Below, in pieces: positions 1 to 13,400 of a DNA stretch of 64,000 nucleotides; the first letter of the stretch is position 1, and every line of letters begins with the position of its first letter. The notes under the pieces were generated by a model. The model did not search any database. It was not told the origin of the DNA and was given only the letters and a program-made list of their open reading frames with translations. Source of the DNA: Rugalucina vietnamica (Eukaryota > Mollusca > Bivalvia > Lucinida > Lucinidae); the NCBI GenBank assembly GCA_964017185.1, contig OZ024876.1:10851726-10915725 (forward strand). Direction: 5' to 3'. The position numbers and the translations under genes are program-made.

Positions 1-178
1 AGCCTGTACAGTCACAAACGATGGTTAGAGGCTGGAAATTTTGGATTTAGAAAGTAGAGGAATTGTACTATCCATGTAGCGAAAACAAAGGCGCTGATCA
101 GCTTCGCAGTTACTGCGAAGCTGATCTGCGCCTTTGTTTTCGCCTATGCAGATTGTTGGTTTTCCCATGCGGCGGCTC
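1..178. mobile_element. Hairpin element A, cut by the window edge
   Basis: Contains the central hairpin (AAAACAAAGGCGCTGATCAG and its inverse, 83-143) and the right end ...CATGCGGCGGCTC at 178. The left end lies before position 1. Confidence 0.85.
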
Positions 179-330
179 ATTTGTTTTATAGAGATAACGA
201 ATATATAGCTTTGCAAAATGAAAATTTGACAACATGCATTCCAAAAGAACAGGCAATCACTTTAAGGCACATTTCTGTCTAAATGGGCTTGAATTTATTA
301 TCGAATAGATTTAAATGCTTTATTTGGCAG

Positions 331-563
331 GATAATTTTCCTGTTATCCGATGTCAAAAGCAGTCCTTGATAAGCTGACCAGTACCAAAAGTCTGTACAG
401 GGCACCATCTCAACAGCTCAGTAGACCCAGCTTACGCAGGCTGCCCACCAGACTCCCTAGCCTCAAGGCGCTGTCAAAGACCCGCTCACTGGTCGAATCT
501 CTAGCTAGAACACTCTCAAGGTCACGAAGTCTACAACAGAAACCGTCCAAAAGATCTACATAT
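331..563 (+). CDS. Probable 5' coding exon of the KY-like gene
   Basis: An ATG at 351 opens 71 codons rich in Ser, Arg and Leu (motifs such as LSRSRSLQQ), ending at a strong donor GTAAGT (564). A pyrimidine-rich acceptor ending in CAG at 328-330 would make 331-350 the end of a 5' UTR. The exon ends in phase 0, but the obvious acceptor before exon 2 (AG at 2017-2018) brings an in-frame stop at 2034. A join would need a weak acceptor (for example AG at 2056-2057) or an unseen micro-exon. It could be an alternative first coding exon or belong to another transcript. Confidence 0.45.
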
Positions 564-1014
564 GTAAGTAGAACAGGGTTGAGCCTTGAAGGAAGTCATT
601 CAAATAGAAACGCTCAATTTGAAAAACTTCATTTTTTATGATAATTATGGGTGTAACTGGACAACCTCAGCCCATGACAAACTCGGCCCATAACCAACTC
701 AATGTGCTGTGTTTAACGCTGGACGCTTTGTTCCGGATTAATTTGATAAACACTACATGTTATTCAGCCCTAATTGAATTGTTTTGGACCAAATACTTTC
801 ACTATATAGACTGTGTACAATGTTAAGAAGTTAATCTGGAACAATTTGCTGCGAAACAGCGACTGCATGTATTCTAGTGCAGAACAAAACCTGGAATGGT
901 GTCACGTTATGAGGAAACCAACAATGTCGTTTCCCAACAGGTCACACACAAACCGAGCTGTACAACTAGAGGCAGGCTTTCTCATGACGAGGCTCATTAA
1001 GTTGATGCCACCAT

Positions 1015-1245
1015 GAAAACATGTTTATGAAAAGTATAACCACTCGAACCCATTTTTTATACGAGATAATCAACAATTTGGGTTTCCGGAGCCCAGTTTT
1101 ATATAATAAAAGTAAAACTGGTGTATGAAGGGGTATACATTTTTTTCTTGTTTTTCATTCAAAACTTAGATTGTTGGTACTTGTTAGAACCGCCTCTGTT
1201 CAAGCATTTGTGGATCACAAATGTGGGCTTTTACTTTTTTTTACG
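1015..1245. mobile_element. Hairpin element B, half copy
   Basis: 'gaaaacatgtttatgaaaag', 'gaaggggtatacattttttt', 'cttgttagaaccgcctctg', without the second arm. Confidence 0.6.
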
Positions 1246-1734
1246 ATTTTGCTTTGAGGCTCTGGTACGCTAAATCACATTTTTGAAAAATGGTTTGGCC
1301 ACCTTCGCTCTGCAATTATTGTTAACGGTGGTAATTGTGAAAGCAGCGTGAGTCTTTGAAAGCCGGACAACAATAATCAGAACCTTCAAACTTTCAGTGG
1401 ATACAAAAAGTGATAATAGAACGATTGATTTATCCAAAATAAATCAAATATTTATAAATGAGCTCTTAGAAAACCTATCAACTTGTGCATTATTAATCAC
1501 CACACCCAATAGTTTTACCTACAAGTCTATTCTAGTCTAGTCAGTCGGAAGAATCACTTAAGAAACTGAATGTATTTTTTTTTTCGTTTAAAACGCGTTT
1601 GTGCTGCAGTTTATCTTCGTAATTCTACCTAAAAGTTTGGACGTTTGAAAGGAATTGACCGAGGCCCTGAGAAGCGTCTAGAAGATACCACTTGTGCCTT
1701 AATATTCTGTTGCAAGTTACGAAAATATTCCTGC

Positions 1735-2025
1735 AGGTGTAGACTGAATCTTGAAAACGGACCAGAAAACCAACAATCTGCACATGCGAAAATAAGGGCA
1801 CGGATCAGCTGTACAGTAAGTGCATAGCTGAGATCAGTTGTACAGGGACTGCACAGCTGATCAGCGCCTTTGTTTTCGCTACACTGATAGTACAATAACA
1901 GCTGGCCTGTTTCTTCTTCTTATATACGAATTTCCAGCTTCTTGCGTTCTTTTGTATTTGTACAGCTTTTGTGTCGGGCCTTTTCGGAGACCACATTGTT
2001 GGTTTTCTCATATCGTAGACAGCTC
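1735..2025. mobile_element. Hairpin element A copy upstream of the KY-like large exon
   Basis: Rearranged copy with a hairpin region (about 1785-1880) and the right end 'gttggttttctcat...agctc', stopping 18 bp before the ATG at 2043. The pyrimidine-rich 'ttttctcatatcgtag' near 2003-2018, a possible splice acceptor, is part of the element end. Confidence 0.65.
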
Positions 2026-2042
2026 GGAGTCACTGAGTGCAC

Positions 2043-3416
2043 ATGGCACAACGCGAGTCTGAGTTACGGCGCTCAAAGTCCTGGCGGGAAGGTGGGCACA
2101 GAAAGACTCATTCAAGAGTAAGAAGACCGGGGACTACTAGTCGCTCCAGACTAACAATAAAATCACTCAGTGACCTTGATGATCTGGGCGAAGACTTCTA
2201 TGAGTTCGTCCCGTGCATGGATACTGGTACAGACTCCGCTTTCATGGAGTCTGTGACCGGTTCGGAAAACAAACCTTTAGGGACTAAACGCGTGGATAAG
2301 TTTGTTGAAAATTTCACTGATACATGTAATGAAATCGTCGAGACAAAAGATTCACGGCTAGATGGCAAACCAACACAAATTGCCTGGACAGATGAGGCAA
2401 AGTTTCGCAATACCAAAACACCTGAACCGACGACTTCACGCAGCGACAAGTCTGGCTTAACTAAGTCATCATTAGTCAATGAATATAATATTGACAAGAT
2501 GACGGACGATAATGAGGAAGTAGTTAAATTAGGTAATACACAACAAAGGCCCAGAGGGGGTGGTAAACCAAAAAGAAGTGTTTCGGTCGGCGAGTGCAAA
2601 CTACCTCAAAAGATTGGTAGTGTTCAACTCAGGCGGTGTCTGTCACTATATGATCGGAAAAGAAATCCACATTTTTGTAAGGAACACACTGCATCTGCTA
2701 ACAAGGATAATAAACCGGTACGTGATAGTGGATTTACATGTGTAGCAAATGGAAATAGTGTAAAGAAGGCCAAAACAATGCCTGTTACGGACGGACATGT
2801 TACCCCTGTCAAGACGACATGGACAAACAGACAACGGCAGCATATGAATCCCGACAAAGTGAATACAACTCGAGGAATCGCCGCTGGGAGACGTTCGCCA
2901 AATTGCCAAAATGTTAGGAAGTTAACAAAATCAGTCGCATCTCCCAGAGACGATGTACATTATTCGAAAACAAATATTGAAAGTGAAAAATCAAACGGAA
3001 TTTCGAGAAGTAGAGGGTCTAGCATCATCAGCCGTGGCTCTGATAGTTCGCAGTCTGAGTTAGAATTTGACTCCCTGGTTCCATTGAAGCTCGGCAGCGC
3101 CAACTCAGGTTCGAAATCACCACGGCAACCGAGCCTGATACCACGACCCGTCAGACCTCGGTCCACAACGCTCTGTCTCGGCGAGGAAGTTATTAATGGC
3201 TACTTGAACAATGGACTTAAAGCATTTAGACAGGACAAAAACAGTTTGAAAAGATCCATTTCTTGGTATGAAAAGAAAGTTTCCGCGTCACACAATGGAA
3301 CTGAAGTTTGTATTAAAATCCGCGAATCGGTGGCCTCTGTTTCTTCAAGCGAGTCGTCATTTAGTTCTTTAGATAATGTGTTTTCGAGCAGACCGACGTC
3401 AACAGCATCACAGATC
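2043..3416 (+). CDS. KY-like gene, large N-terminal exon
   Basis: 458 codons from ATG 2043 to donor ATC|GTAAGT, ending in phase 0. The product is rich in Ser, Lys, Arg and Asn with no recognisable domain. Short repeated basic/serine motifs (RSKSW, KRSVSV, LKRSISW) suggest a disordered region with kinase sites. An in-frame stop at 2034 fixes the coding exon to start after it. A hairpin element A copy ends near 2025, just before this exon. Confidence 0.75.
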
Positions 3417-4395
3417 GTAAGTTGATTCACTGCTACTTATTTGTTTGTGTAGCTAGGAATATAGGGGTATAGTGCGTTGATGAAGTTTTGTAAACACTAG
3501 AAAAAGGACACCTATCAGTTTTTCCAGTGCCATGTGAAGCACGTGGTCATATATTATTTACCATCATACAGTCGCATTATTGAATACTTTGTTACTTAGG
3601 CCTCCTTTCCATGGACAATTTTTCTTTGACAAAGTAGGTTTGTCGCAGAAAAATATGCTCGCGTAAACTCAATTCTGTGGCGAAGTTTCATTGTCAAATA
3701 TCTGTGACAAAGGTGGGCGAGCTAAGTATTAAATCATGAGTAATTTTTGCTGTGTGTGAACTAAAAGTCATTGTCAAAGTTTCTGTGACAAGTAATCTTC
3801 GTCAAAGAAACATTGTCTGTGGAAAGGAGACCTTAGCAACAAATGCATATCAGTGTCTAAGGTTAACCGGCACGGTCAAAGTAATCACACTGTATGTAGG
3901 ACCTTTACAGCATTCGCTGTGTGTGTTTGACATTGCATGTAATGATCCTTTCTCTTCTTGCCTTACAAAATGCATGTCTGCGACTCAATAGATTTGATTT
4001 TGGCAAGCAAATAGTATAGTTCATTTGGTTAATTAAGTACGCTCACATAATTATATATAATAAAAAGTCGTTGGAAATGCTGGCGGCAATCATCAATAAT
4101 TACTAAATTAGAAGGCACTTGTGTATGTGTGACATAAATGTCTATTTTAATTAGTTTCTAAACACATTTGTCAAATCTACAAATCAATGATCGTGGTTTT
4201 TCGTCTACTCGGATAAATGTTCCCCATCTATCGCACTGCGTCTTTCAGTGCCTGTCTGTCTAACTGTCTGTCTGTTAGCATTGCCAAAGGCTTTAGGGAT
4301 ATAGCGTTCTCTAATATTATATTCTATTTCTGTGGCCAGTCTATACATGTTGCTCGACCAACTTTACTGCAGAAAAATACTTGACTCTATAAAGT

Positions 4396-4440
<45 letters not shown>

Positions 4441-7400
4441 AAAACAATAACCATTTTATAATAATATGTTTTACAGACTAGTAGCTAGTCTATCTGCTGT
4501 CTTTCTAATTATAAAGTTGTTCTTTCCTTACTCATTACAATGGCACATAACAATTAGAAACATAAGGAAAATGGTAGCTGTAAAATCAAATTAAAAATTA
4601 TTGCATACAGACCGGAAGTACAGCAAACTGATATGACTTCTGTTTATGAAACTTGTCAAAAGAGTCAAATGGGGTATGTGCTAACCTGCCATAGCACAAG
4701 AATGCATATTTGTTTGTTTTCTTTGCTGTTTAAATTTTCAAAACCATCGGTTGATTTTCCGAAAATGCCATTTTTCAAAATCTTGTAAAAACTTCAAATG
4801 CTCTAAAATGCAAAATGTTTTGTTGCTTTTCTGCTACTGTCATGATTAAGATCACATGTGCAATGAAAAATCATTGAAAAGTTTCATTGATAATCAATTT
4901 TTCCCCAAAAATGCAATTTTACCATTTTTGCCCCAAAAATTTTGCATTGTCATCCTTACTATTGAATTTGCTGCAAAGTCAAAGATTTGATTTTGGAATT
5001 AACCAAAAATAATGTTAGAAATAAAGATAGTTCTACTTAATCATAAAAAATAACAAAAACATGGTGTTGCAATATTTTTGATTTTCAGTATAATACGAAG
5101 ATATTACGGAGTTGGTAGAAATACTTGCACTAATGAGCGATGAAGTTAAAACATTACTGTCTGAAAACTTGTCTGTTTATTTCAAGTAAAAGAACCGGGT
5201 CATTTTAGCCTCGTCGAGGCGGTTCTAACAAATGCCCACAACCTGTGTTTTGAGTAGAAATAAGAAAAATAATTTAAAAGAAAATCAACTGAAAATTTTC
5301 TTTTTTTACAACATAGGAAAATTGTTTATTAGTGATCGCGGTGGCGTAGTGGTAGAGCTTCGGACTCCGAATCGAGAGGTCCTGGCCCGGGTTCGATCCC
5401 CACAAGCGTCGCCGTGTTGTGTCCTTGAGCACTAGGCACATTAACTCCCTTCACTACTAGTTAAATCCTGGAAGCGTTGGCTCCGTCCCGACATGACTGA
5501 AAAAATTGTTGACTGGGACGTTAAGCCTCAACACAAAATTGTTCATAAATTACATAGGCAAGTTTTCGTTACACGTGTTTTAGGTAGACGTTCCTGAGGA
5601 TGAAGATGGTTACCCGGAGCCCGTCCCACCGTCCACCAGTCGCTCCGACGTGTTTAACCCCCGGGAATATCTACTGGTCGACGATCATGCTCTTAAGGTT
5701 TGTAGCTTTGGCTATATTGAATTTATCGTATGTTCCCGTCGGTGTTCCGCGATACCTCTGCTGAAGTAAAATGAGGTACCGAAGTAGAGCGGAGTGAAGG
5801 TTAGCCAGTTGATCAACCGAAGTGGATCAACGGTTTATGGTACCATAGTGGATCGGAGTGAAGGTTTGCCAGTTGATCAACGGTTTGTGGTACCGAAGTG
5901 GATCGGAGTGAAGGTTTGCCAGTTGATCAACGGTTTATGGTACCGAAGTGGATCGGAGTAACGGTAAGCCAGTTGATCAACGGTTTATGGTACCGAAGTG
6001 GATCGGAGTGAAGGTTTGCCAGTTGATCAACCGAAGTGGAGCGGAGTAACGGTAGGCCAGGTGATCAACGGTTCATGGTACCGAAGTGGAGCGGAGTAGC
6101 GGTTAGCCAGTTGATCAACGGTCCATGACGGTACCGAAGTGGAGCGGAGTAGAGCGGAGTGAATGTTAGCGGAGTGAAGGTTTATCGTACAGAACAGTCT
6201 GTCTTCAGGGACCAGTGGTCGATTGAAATTTTGGATATAGACAGTAGCAAAAAAGAACCTTTTACACAGTGCTTAAAGCTACTCGAGATGTATAGACAGT
6301 CTTAAGCGCATCTCTCTAACATTTTGTACAGTGACACGAGGGCTTCCGATCGGGTCTGACATTGGCCTGTACAGTCATATAAGAAAGCTAGAAGCTTGAA
6401 TTGCACTATTCCGAAATTTTATGTTCCTAGCCTTTTTCTATATCTGCACAGGCAGATTTGTGTCAGACCGCTTCGGAAACCCCGAATACCGGGTTCCGCG
6501 AGTCGCGGCTCAATTTTTACATTATATTTTCATAGGCACCGGAATCCTTGCGGAACAGTTTTGAAGACCTGCTGTCTTATCTGCTAGCAGACCTGAGCAG
6601 TGACCTATCCAGGGTACGGGCTATCTACCGTTGGATAGTGTCCCAGACTATCCCCCTCACCCTGACCCGTCATGACTTTCCTGAAGAGAGCCCACTGGGG
6701 TTTCTGTATAACATACGAGAGAAACGGGCAACGTATTCGGAGCTCCTGGCTGTTATGTGCAGGTTGGTACGAGTCCGTTTACCCACTGAATGAAGAGGTC
6801 AATGAATCCTATATCTCGCATTAAGAGACACGTGGACTACTTTCTAACCTATCCTTAAAGCTATTGCATATTGTTTTACTAGTAATCAGACAGTCAGTCA
6901 GTAGAGTGTAAACTTTGCCTGAAGGCAGAAGCAGCCCATCTGTTTCTTTAGGCCCCAATGAGCGGGGGTCCTTATTCAATTTCACTAAAAAAATCTTTCC
7001 ATTTTTGGATTCAGTTTTACGTCCCTTTCAAGATTATTTTAGTTCATTTGAGACGGTCGAATCAGAAGGTGGTGCGAAAACGGGTGGACCCCCGTGTGGG
7101 GCTCGAATCCACACCAGTGTGATGATCGAATGGTTGACCGCGGTAATGAGATATCAGCACTCTTTACCACTCGGCCATGGTAGTCTATGGGGGCCGCGTT
7201 TATGAATTTCGTGATCTGCCAAGTTCGTATCCAGGAAAACATATCCGTCCTTATATCCCACTTTATTATAGCAAAACTGAGGTATGCAGTGGTATACATT
7301 TTTCTTATTTTTGCTCCAAAACATAGATTGTGGATACTCGTTAGAACCGCCTCGGCGAGGCGGTTCTAACGTGTACCCACAATCTATGTTTTGAGCTAAA

Positions 7401-10400
7401 ATATTAAAAATATCAAAATTTTTCAGCTGAAATTTTTCAATTTTTAAAGCTTAAAAATCTCAGTTTATTGTATGGGCAAGTTTTCGTAATCATGTTCGTA
7501 TTGTACCTAGTGTGCCTCGTTTTCTGAGTGGAAGTGGAAAAATGTGGTTCGCTAAAGTCATTAATTGTCATCGTTTTCCAGAAAAGCCGGGATCCATTGC
7601 GTTATAATTCACGGCGTGGCCAAAGGACTAGCATACGGTGTCGGAGACAAAATTAGTTACAAAAAGATGAAGAACAATTGGAATGCAGTCTATATTGACG
7701 GGGGCTGGAGGTTTATACATCCTTACTGGGCCAGTCAGGCGCCAAATGGATACTGTACAGGAAGGTAGATCACGTTTTATGATACAGGTTCTTCATATAT
7801 CGTTCTGCAAGAGGTTATGATATACTTCTTGCAATGTTTCTTGTCAAAGGTAACATGCTTATATCGTCAATTCTGTCCTCCGTAGATGGAGCCTATGCCG
7901 ATATGGAGGGCGTGACAGATCGGATCACGTTACGTCATGGGTTACTTTCGGTTTTGTGCTCGGCATTAACTTGCGACAGTGACCGGGACAATGCACATCA
8001 CATGGGACGACAATAAACATTGCAGACAATACAGTTCTGTCGCCTTATATAAAAAGAACAAATATTTTCACCGTGCCGCTTTATCTCACTTGAAGTTTTG
8101 TAAGCACTAGTACTAAGAAAAGGGGCACCAAAATTGAGCCGCATCGTGAGAAAACGGGATTATTGCCTATGCGAAAACAAAGGCGCAGATCAGCTTCGCG
8201 GTAACCGCGAAGCTGATCAGCGCCTTTGTTTTCGCTACTCGGATAGTACAATTCCTCTTCTACTTAAATCCGAAATTTCAAGCTTCTAGCTCTTTTCTGA
8301 GCTGGTACAGGTCGGTTTGTGTCGGACCTGGTCGGAAACCCCGAAGACCGGTTTTCTCGCGTCGAGGCTCGTTTACCATTACAGACTCCCATTATTGACA
8401 ACATTGTTATTTAAGCTGTCCGATCAACAAAAGCATATCTATGCCAGAGGTTAAGCGGCACCGTCAAGGTATTTGCACTATACGTTTATTACTTTTTAAT
8501 AGAATTACGTTTATTCTAAATAGACGAATTGAATGTAGATGTTTTCTTGTCGATATAATCCTTAATTAATACTTAGAAAGAAAAAATATACCTGTATTTA
8601 TTCAATAATTCAGGTGGGCAGTTGCAGAGAGCGACAACTTTCATACCGAAGATGAGGAGGATTTCCATTCCGTCAGAGCACCTGTCCTGAACGACTTTTA
8701 CTTCCTCACCGATCCCGACAAGTTCATCACCAAGTGTTTCCCGGACGACCCACAATGGCAACTACAGAGAAAACACATTACTCAAACAGAATTCGAATCA
8801 TTGCCATTTCTCCAACCTGCATTTTATGAACTGAGACTGAAAACAAGAAGTCACAATGAATGTGTCATTCATACTGAACAGGGGAAAACTGACATCATGG
8901 TAGAAATTCCCAAAGAGAAAACAGACCTCTACAAATTCCGACATAAGTTGCACGTGCAGAGAGACTGGGAAGCGGAAGGAGAATATGACGGCATCCGACT
9001 GGACAGATATCTGCTCTATTACCATGAGGAGAATGTCGCTCATTTTGAAATAAGGTTCCCACTGAGTGGGATCTTCAAGTTGGAGCTTCATTGTTCTGAT
9101 CCAAGAAATCCACTCCCTTCCACGTGGGTGTGTGATTATAAAATAATTTGTAAAACGCCCATGGAGTTTTGCAACCCCTTACCCGTTATTCCAGTTATTG
9201 GGTGGGGTGTAGGGGACGAAGTTAAAAATGCAGGGTTGGAATGCTTGACACACAGGCATACTAAAGTTTCTTTGGACAAAGAAACCGTGACGTTTGTAAG
9301 GTTTGCTCTGCCTAAGGACAAAGAAATATCACTGGAGGCGGAGCTTCTCCATAACGACAAATCAGCATCCGAGTTACAAAGTCACGTGGTCACTGACCAA
9401 GATGGAGAGCATGCGACTTTTCAGATATCCCCGCCCTCCGAGGGAGAATATGCATTCAGAGTTTATGCAAGACCAAAGAGCGGCGAACAGCGTGAAAATG
9501 TGTGCAACTTCTTGATGTATAGAACGAAAATTATTGAGGTAACACAGTTTTATTTTTGTGTTAATTTTTAGCTTTATTTACATCTGGAGCGATGTGACTA
9601 TATGCTCATGTTTTTTTTTTTTTTCATTTCACGCTCACAAAAACTGATGTTCAGTTAACTTTCTCAGAGATCAAAATCATTAACGCGCTTTAAAAATGAA
9701 AGGAGCATTTTTACCTGTAGGGAGAGCTATTGTTTTGTTCATGAACATGGAATTGTTTTGTTCATGTGCACGGATTGTTTTGTTCATGAGCGTGTCAAGC
9801 ATCACGGGTGTGTCGTACACCCCAATCTTCACAGCAGCATTGCTTGTCAGCCATTTTAAGGTGCATGTTCCTCAGTATAATATGGCTGTTGTTCATGGAG
9901 AGAAACCCCGGCCAAAAAGGCACTTTCTTGGAGACATTTAAAGTCGTTAAAGTCACGAACAAAATAAACCTATTTGAAGCAATAATAGAGACAATATGTA
10001 AACTCTAGGACCCCGAGTTATCCGACATACGACAAAGTTTACTGCGGGCGACGGAGGATGGGGATGTTGACACACTAGCGTATTGGGTAGAGAAATTCCA
10101 CGAGAAAGGAATGGCTGATCGGGGTGATCTTACCGCCGCCAAGAAGAAACTACATCTAGCTAAGCTCAACAGAGGTATGGCGTCGTATTTTTGTGTTTTT
10201 GGTAGATTGTAACGTTTCAGTGAGCTTTAGTCCAGCGGCGATTAGTGATAACAGGGACCGCCATTTATACTTAAACATTCCTATGCAAACCCTTCAGTCG
10301 AAGGAGTTATTTCGATTAAGTGTACTTTACCCAATGCAGACTCTTTACCTCTATCGACAGTACTGTGAAATTGAGAAATTAACACCGTGACGTTAGCAAC

Positions 10401-13400
10401 AACAAAAGCATTTACTTGCACACGTGTGCGCCTAACAACACTTTGTACAAGGCCATGGCTGGTGCGCCTTGTTTGTTCGAATCGGGGTTCGAATATCTTG
10501 AAATCTCAGCAGGTAAAATGTTGTTACCAAAACTATAATTTCAGACATTGCTGAAGCCATTGCGAGGAAAGACCTTGACCTTCTCGAAAGGACTATGAAC
10601 AGCATAAGCGGCACGTCGCTAAAGAAACAACTAAGTCACGTGACAGCTGAAGCCGAGGCTATGAGGTCAAGGTTACGTCGCCTGAAACGTCTACGTCACG
10701 CCGTTCTGGAGATGGACCAAAAGACGATATCAGAAATGAGAAGTTATCCTAAACCACCACCAGCCGTTCATGGTGTCATGGCGGCCACGTTTATGTTGCT
10801 AGGCAACAAGGAATCTGATTTGAAGGTACCAATATGTTAGCCGCGTTATGAGAAAACTGACAATGTGGTTTCCGAACATGTTCGACACAAACCGAGCTGT
10901 ACAAACACAGACGATGGTTAGAGACTGAAACTTTTGGGTTTAGAAAGTGGAGGAATTGTACTATCCCTGCAGCGAAAACAAATGCGCTGATCAGCTTCGC
11001 AGTTACACGTGCAGCTCACTCACAACAGCACGTGTCGCAGTATGTACGTGCGAGGTTAATCTGGTCTAAAGGCAACATGCTTTTGGCGTGTTGTAATAAC
11101 AGTTCAGTGCGTTCAACATACGGTATGAATATGTTGAAAAGATTATACTGAGAGTCGTTATAGTACATGAAGTATTTTGTTTGTTTGAATTGATGCTGTA
11201 CGTCCCAGTCAACACGGCTATGTATATGTCGAGACAGTGCCTTTGTTTTATGGGACTTTTACCCAAAATTAGGATGACATGACATCCAAAAAGTGCTTCA
11301 AATTTAACCATCCAACTAAGCCACTCTAGCCTATATGCTCAGCCTGCATGTATATGTGTGGATTGTTCGACTTGAACCGCTTTTCCTGAGCAGGCTAAGA
11401 TCTGAGCGGTTAACCAATAATCAGCTGGTCAGTCAGCAGCGTAGAAGCTTTGCCTGGAGCAGGCCTGGAGGCACAACATATGAAGTACATACATGTATGA
11501 GCATAAGCCTTTTGGTTGTAGAAATGGACTCGTATCCAAGGACTAATCTCTAAGCGCGGTAAGGACGGCTTGAAGCGGCGAGTAGCTGAGTTCAACAGCA
11601 CTACAGTGAGTGCAGCTGTACTGAAGAGGGTGATGAATATTCTAAACAAGTACGACCTCGAGGCAGTTCAGATAGCCAGTGCAGGGGCAGCTACGTTCTA
11701 CCAATGGGTAAGGCAAACTGCATGACCGAGTCACGACGCGAGAAAACCGGTCTTCGCGGTTTCCGACCGCGCCTGACACAAATCGGGCTGTGCAGTCACA
11801 GGAGAAAGCTAGAAACTTGAAATTTTGGATTTTATTTAAAAAGCAGAGGGATGGTACTATCAGTGTGTAGCAGGATAAGCTAGGTAAAAATTGTATTGCA
11901 ATATTAATGGTGCTAGCAAGGAGTTTGAAACTCATTGGTGCCAGGAAAGCAAATTCCACAGCATATTAAAATTAATATGAATCATTCTCCAGTTTTTAGC
12001 TCACCTGAGCCGAAGGCTCACAAGGTGAGCTTATAGGATGGCCATGCTCCGTCGTCCGTCCACAATTTCAAAGATCTTCTCCTCTGAAACCGCTGGGCCA
12101 ATCAAAGCCAAACTTCATGTGCAGCATCTTTAGGAAGGGGGAACGAAAGTTTATATAAATGGTCAAGGTCACATGACCAAGATGGCCGCCATGCCCATAT
12201 ATGGTAAAAACCTTAAAAAATCTTCTTGTCTGGAACCGGTGGACCGATTTCAACGAAACTTGATATGTAGCATTGGGGACTCTGGCCCATCATAGTTTAT
12301 ATAAATCACGACCTTGGGTTGACCTTGACCTATTTTATGGCAAGGTCAATTTTGGTTACATAGGCTTTTCAAAGGAAAAAAGTGAAAACATTGAATTTTT
12401 CAGGAAGTTTCGTAGCCTGTGACCTGAAAGTTGGTAGATACAGACAACATGTTGAGCTAATGAGGTGTTGTGAGTATAAAAGGTCAAGGTCATTTCTTGA
12501 CCTTTGCCAAAGGTCATTTACAAATTAAATGTAAAATTTATTTTTTTCAGTAACCACTTGACCGTCAATTAAAGCCAAATTTTATATGCAGTATCCTTGG
12601 GATGGGGTAACGAAATTTTATATAAATGGTCATGGTCACATGACCAAGATGACCGCCATGGCTATAAATAGTGAAAACCTTTAAAATCTTCTTCTCCAGA
12701 ATCAGAAGGCCTACGATTTTGAAACTTGGCATGAAGCATCAGGGAGAGGAGCTCTATAAAGTTAATATAAATCATGACCTTGGGATGACCTTGACCTATT
12801 CTATGGCAAGGCCAACATAGGTTGCCCATGCAGATGAATGGGGAAAATTAGTAAGATGCAATTAAATGGGGGGAAACTTGCTGGGGGTATGCAAATGGAC
12901 AGAAGATTTATGTTTATGAAAAAAAATGTCCCCAGGATGTTGTTGTCTGCCCCTGCCCCGGGGCTATATAAATGCATATGACCATAATATTCAAACATCT
13001 TCTCGGAAACCGCTTCGCTAATCAAAGCCAAACTTTATGTGGAGCATCGGTAGGAAAGGGTAATGAAAGTTAATATAAATGGTCCAGGTCATGTGACCAA
13101 GATGGCCGACATGGCTATAAATAGCAAAAACCTTAATAAATCTTTTTCTTCTAAACGGGAAGACCTATGATTTTGAAACTTTGCCTGAAGCATCAATGAG
13201 TGGAGCTCTATAATGTCTATAAAAATTATGACCCTGGGATGACCTTGACCTATTTTATGGCAAGATTAGCTGAGGTCGCATATGCCAGATTTCAGGTGAG
13301 CGTTTACAGGACCATTGGTCCTCTGGTTAACAGTTTCCAGAATATTTAAAACATGTAAACTAGTAATATTTTAGTCCTTAAAATTACATAATTGTCATTT

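Noticed and set aside
5331-5403. tRNA-like sequence with A and B boxes
   Set aside because: It is the head of a SINE with target repeats and a tail; it does not fold into a proper tRNA with a full acceptor stem as far as I can see.
7088-7190. Ser/Leu tRNA-like sequence on the minus strand
   Set aside because: Followed by a SINE-type body shared with other copies; no independent tRNA gene is supported.
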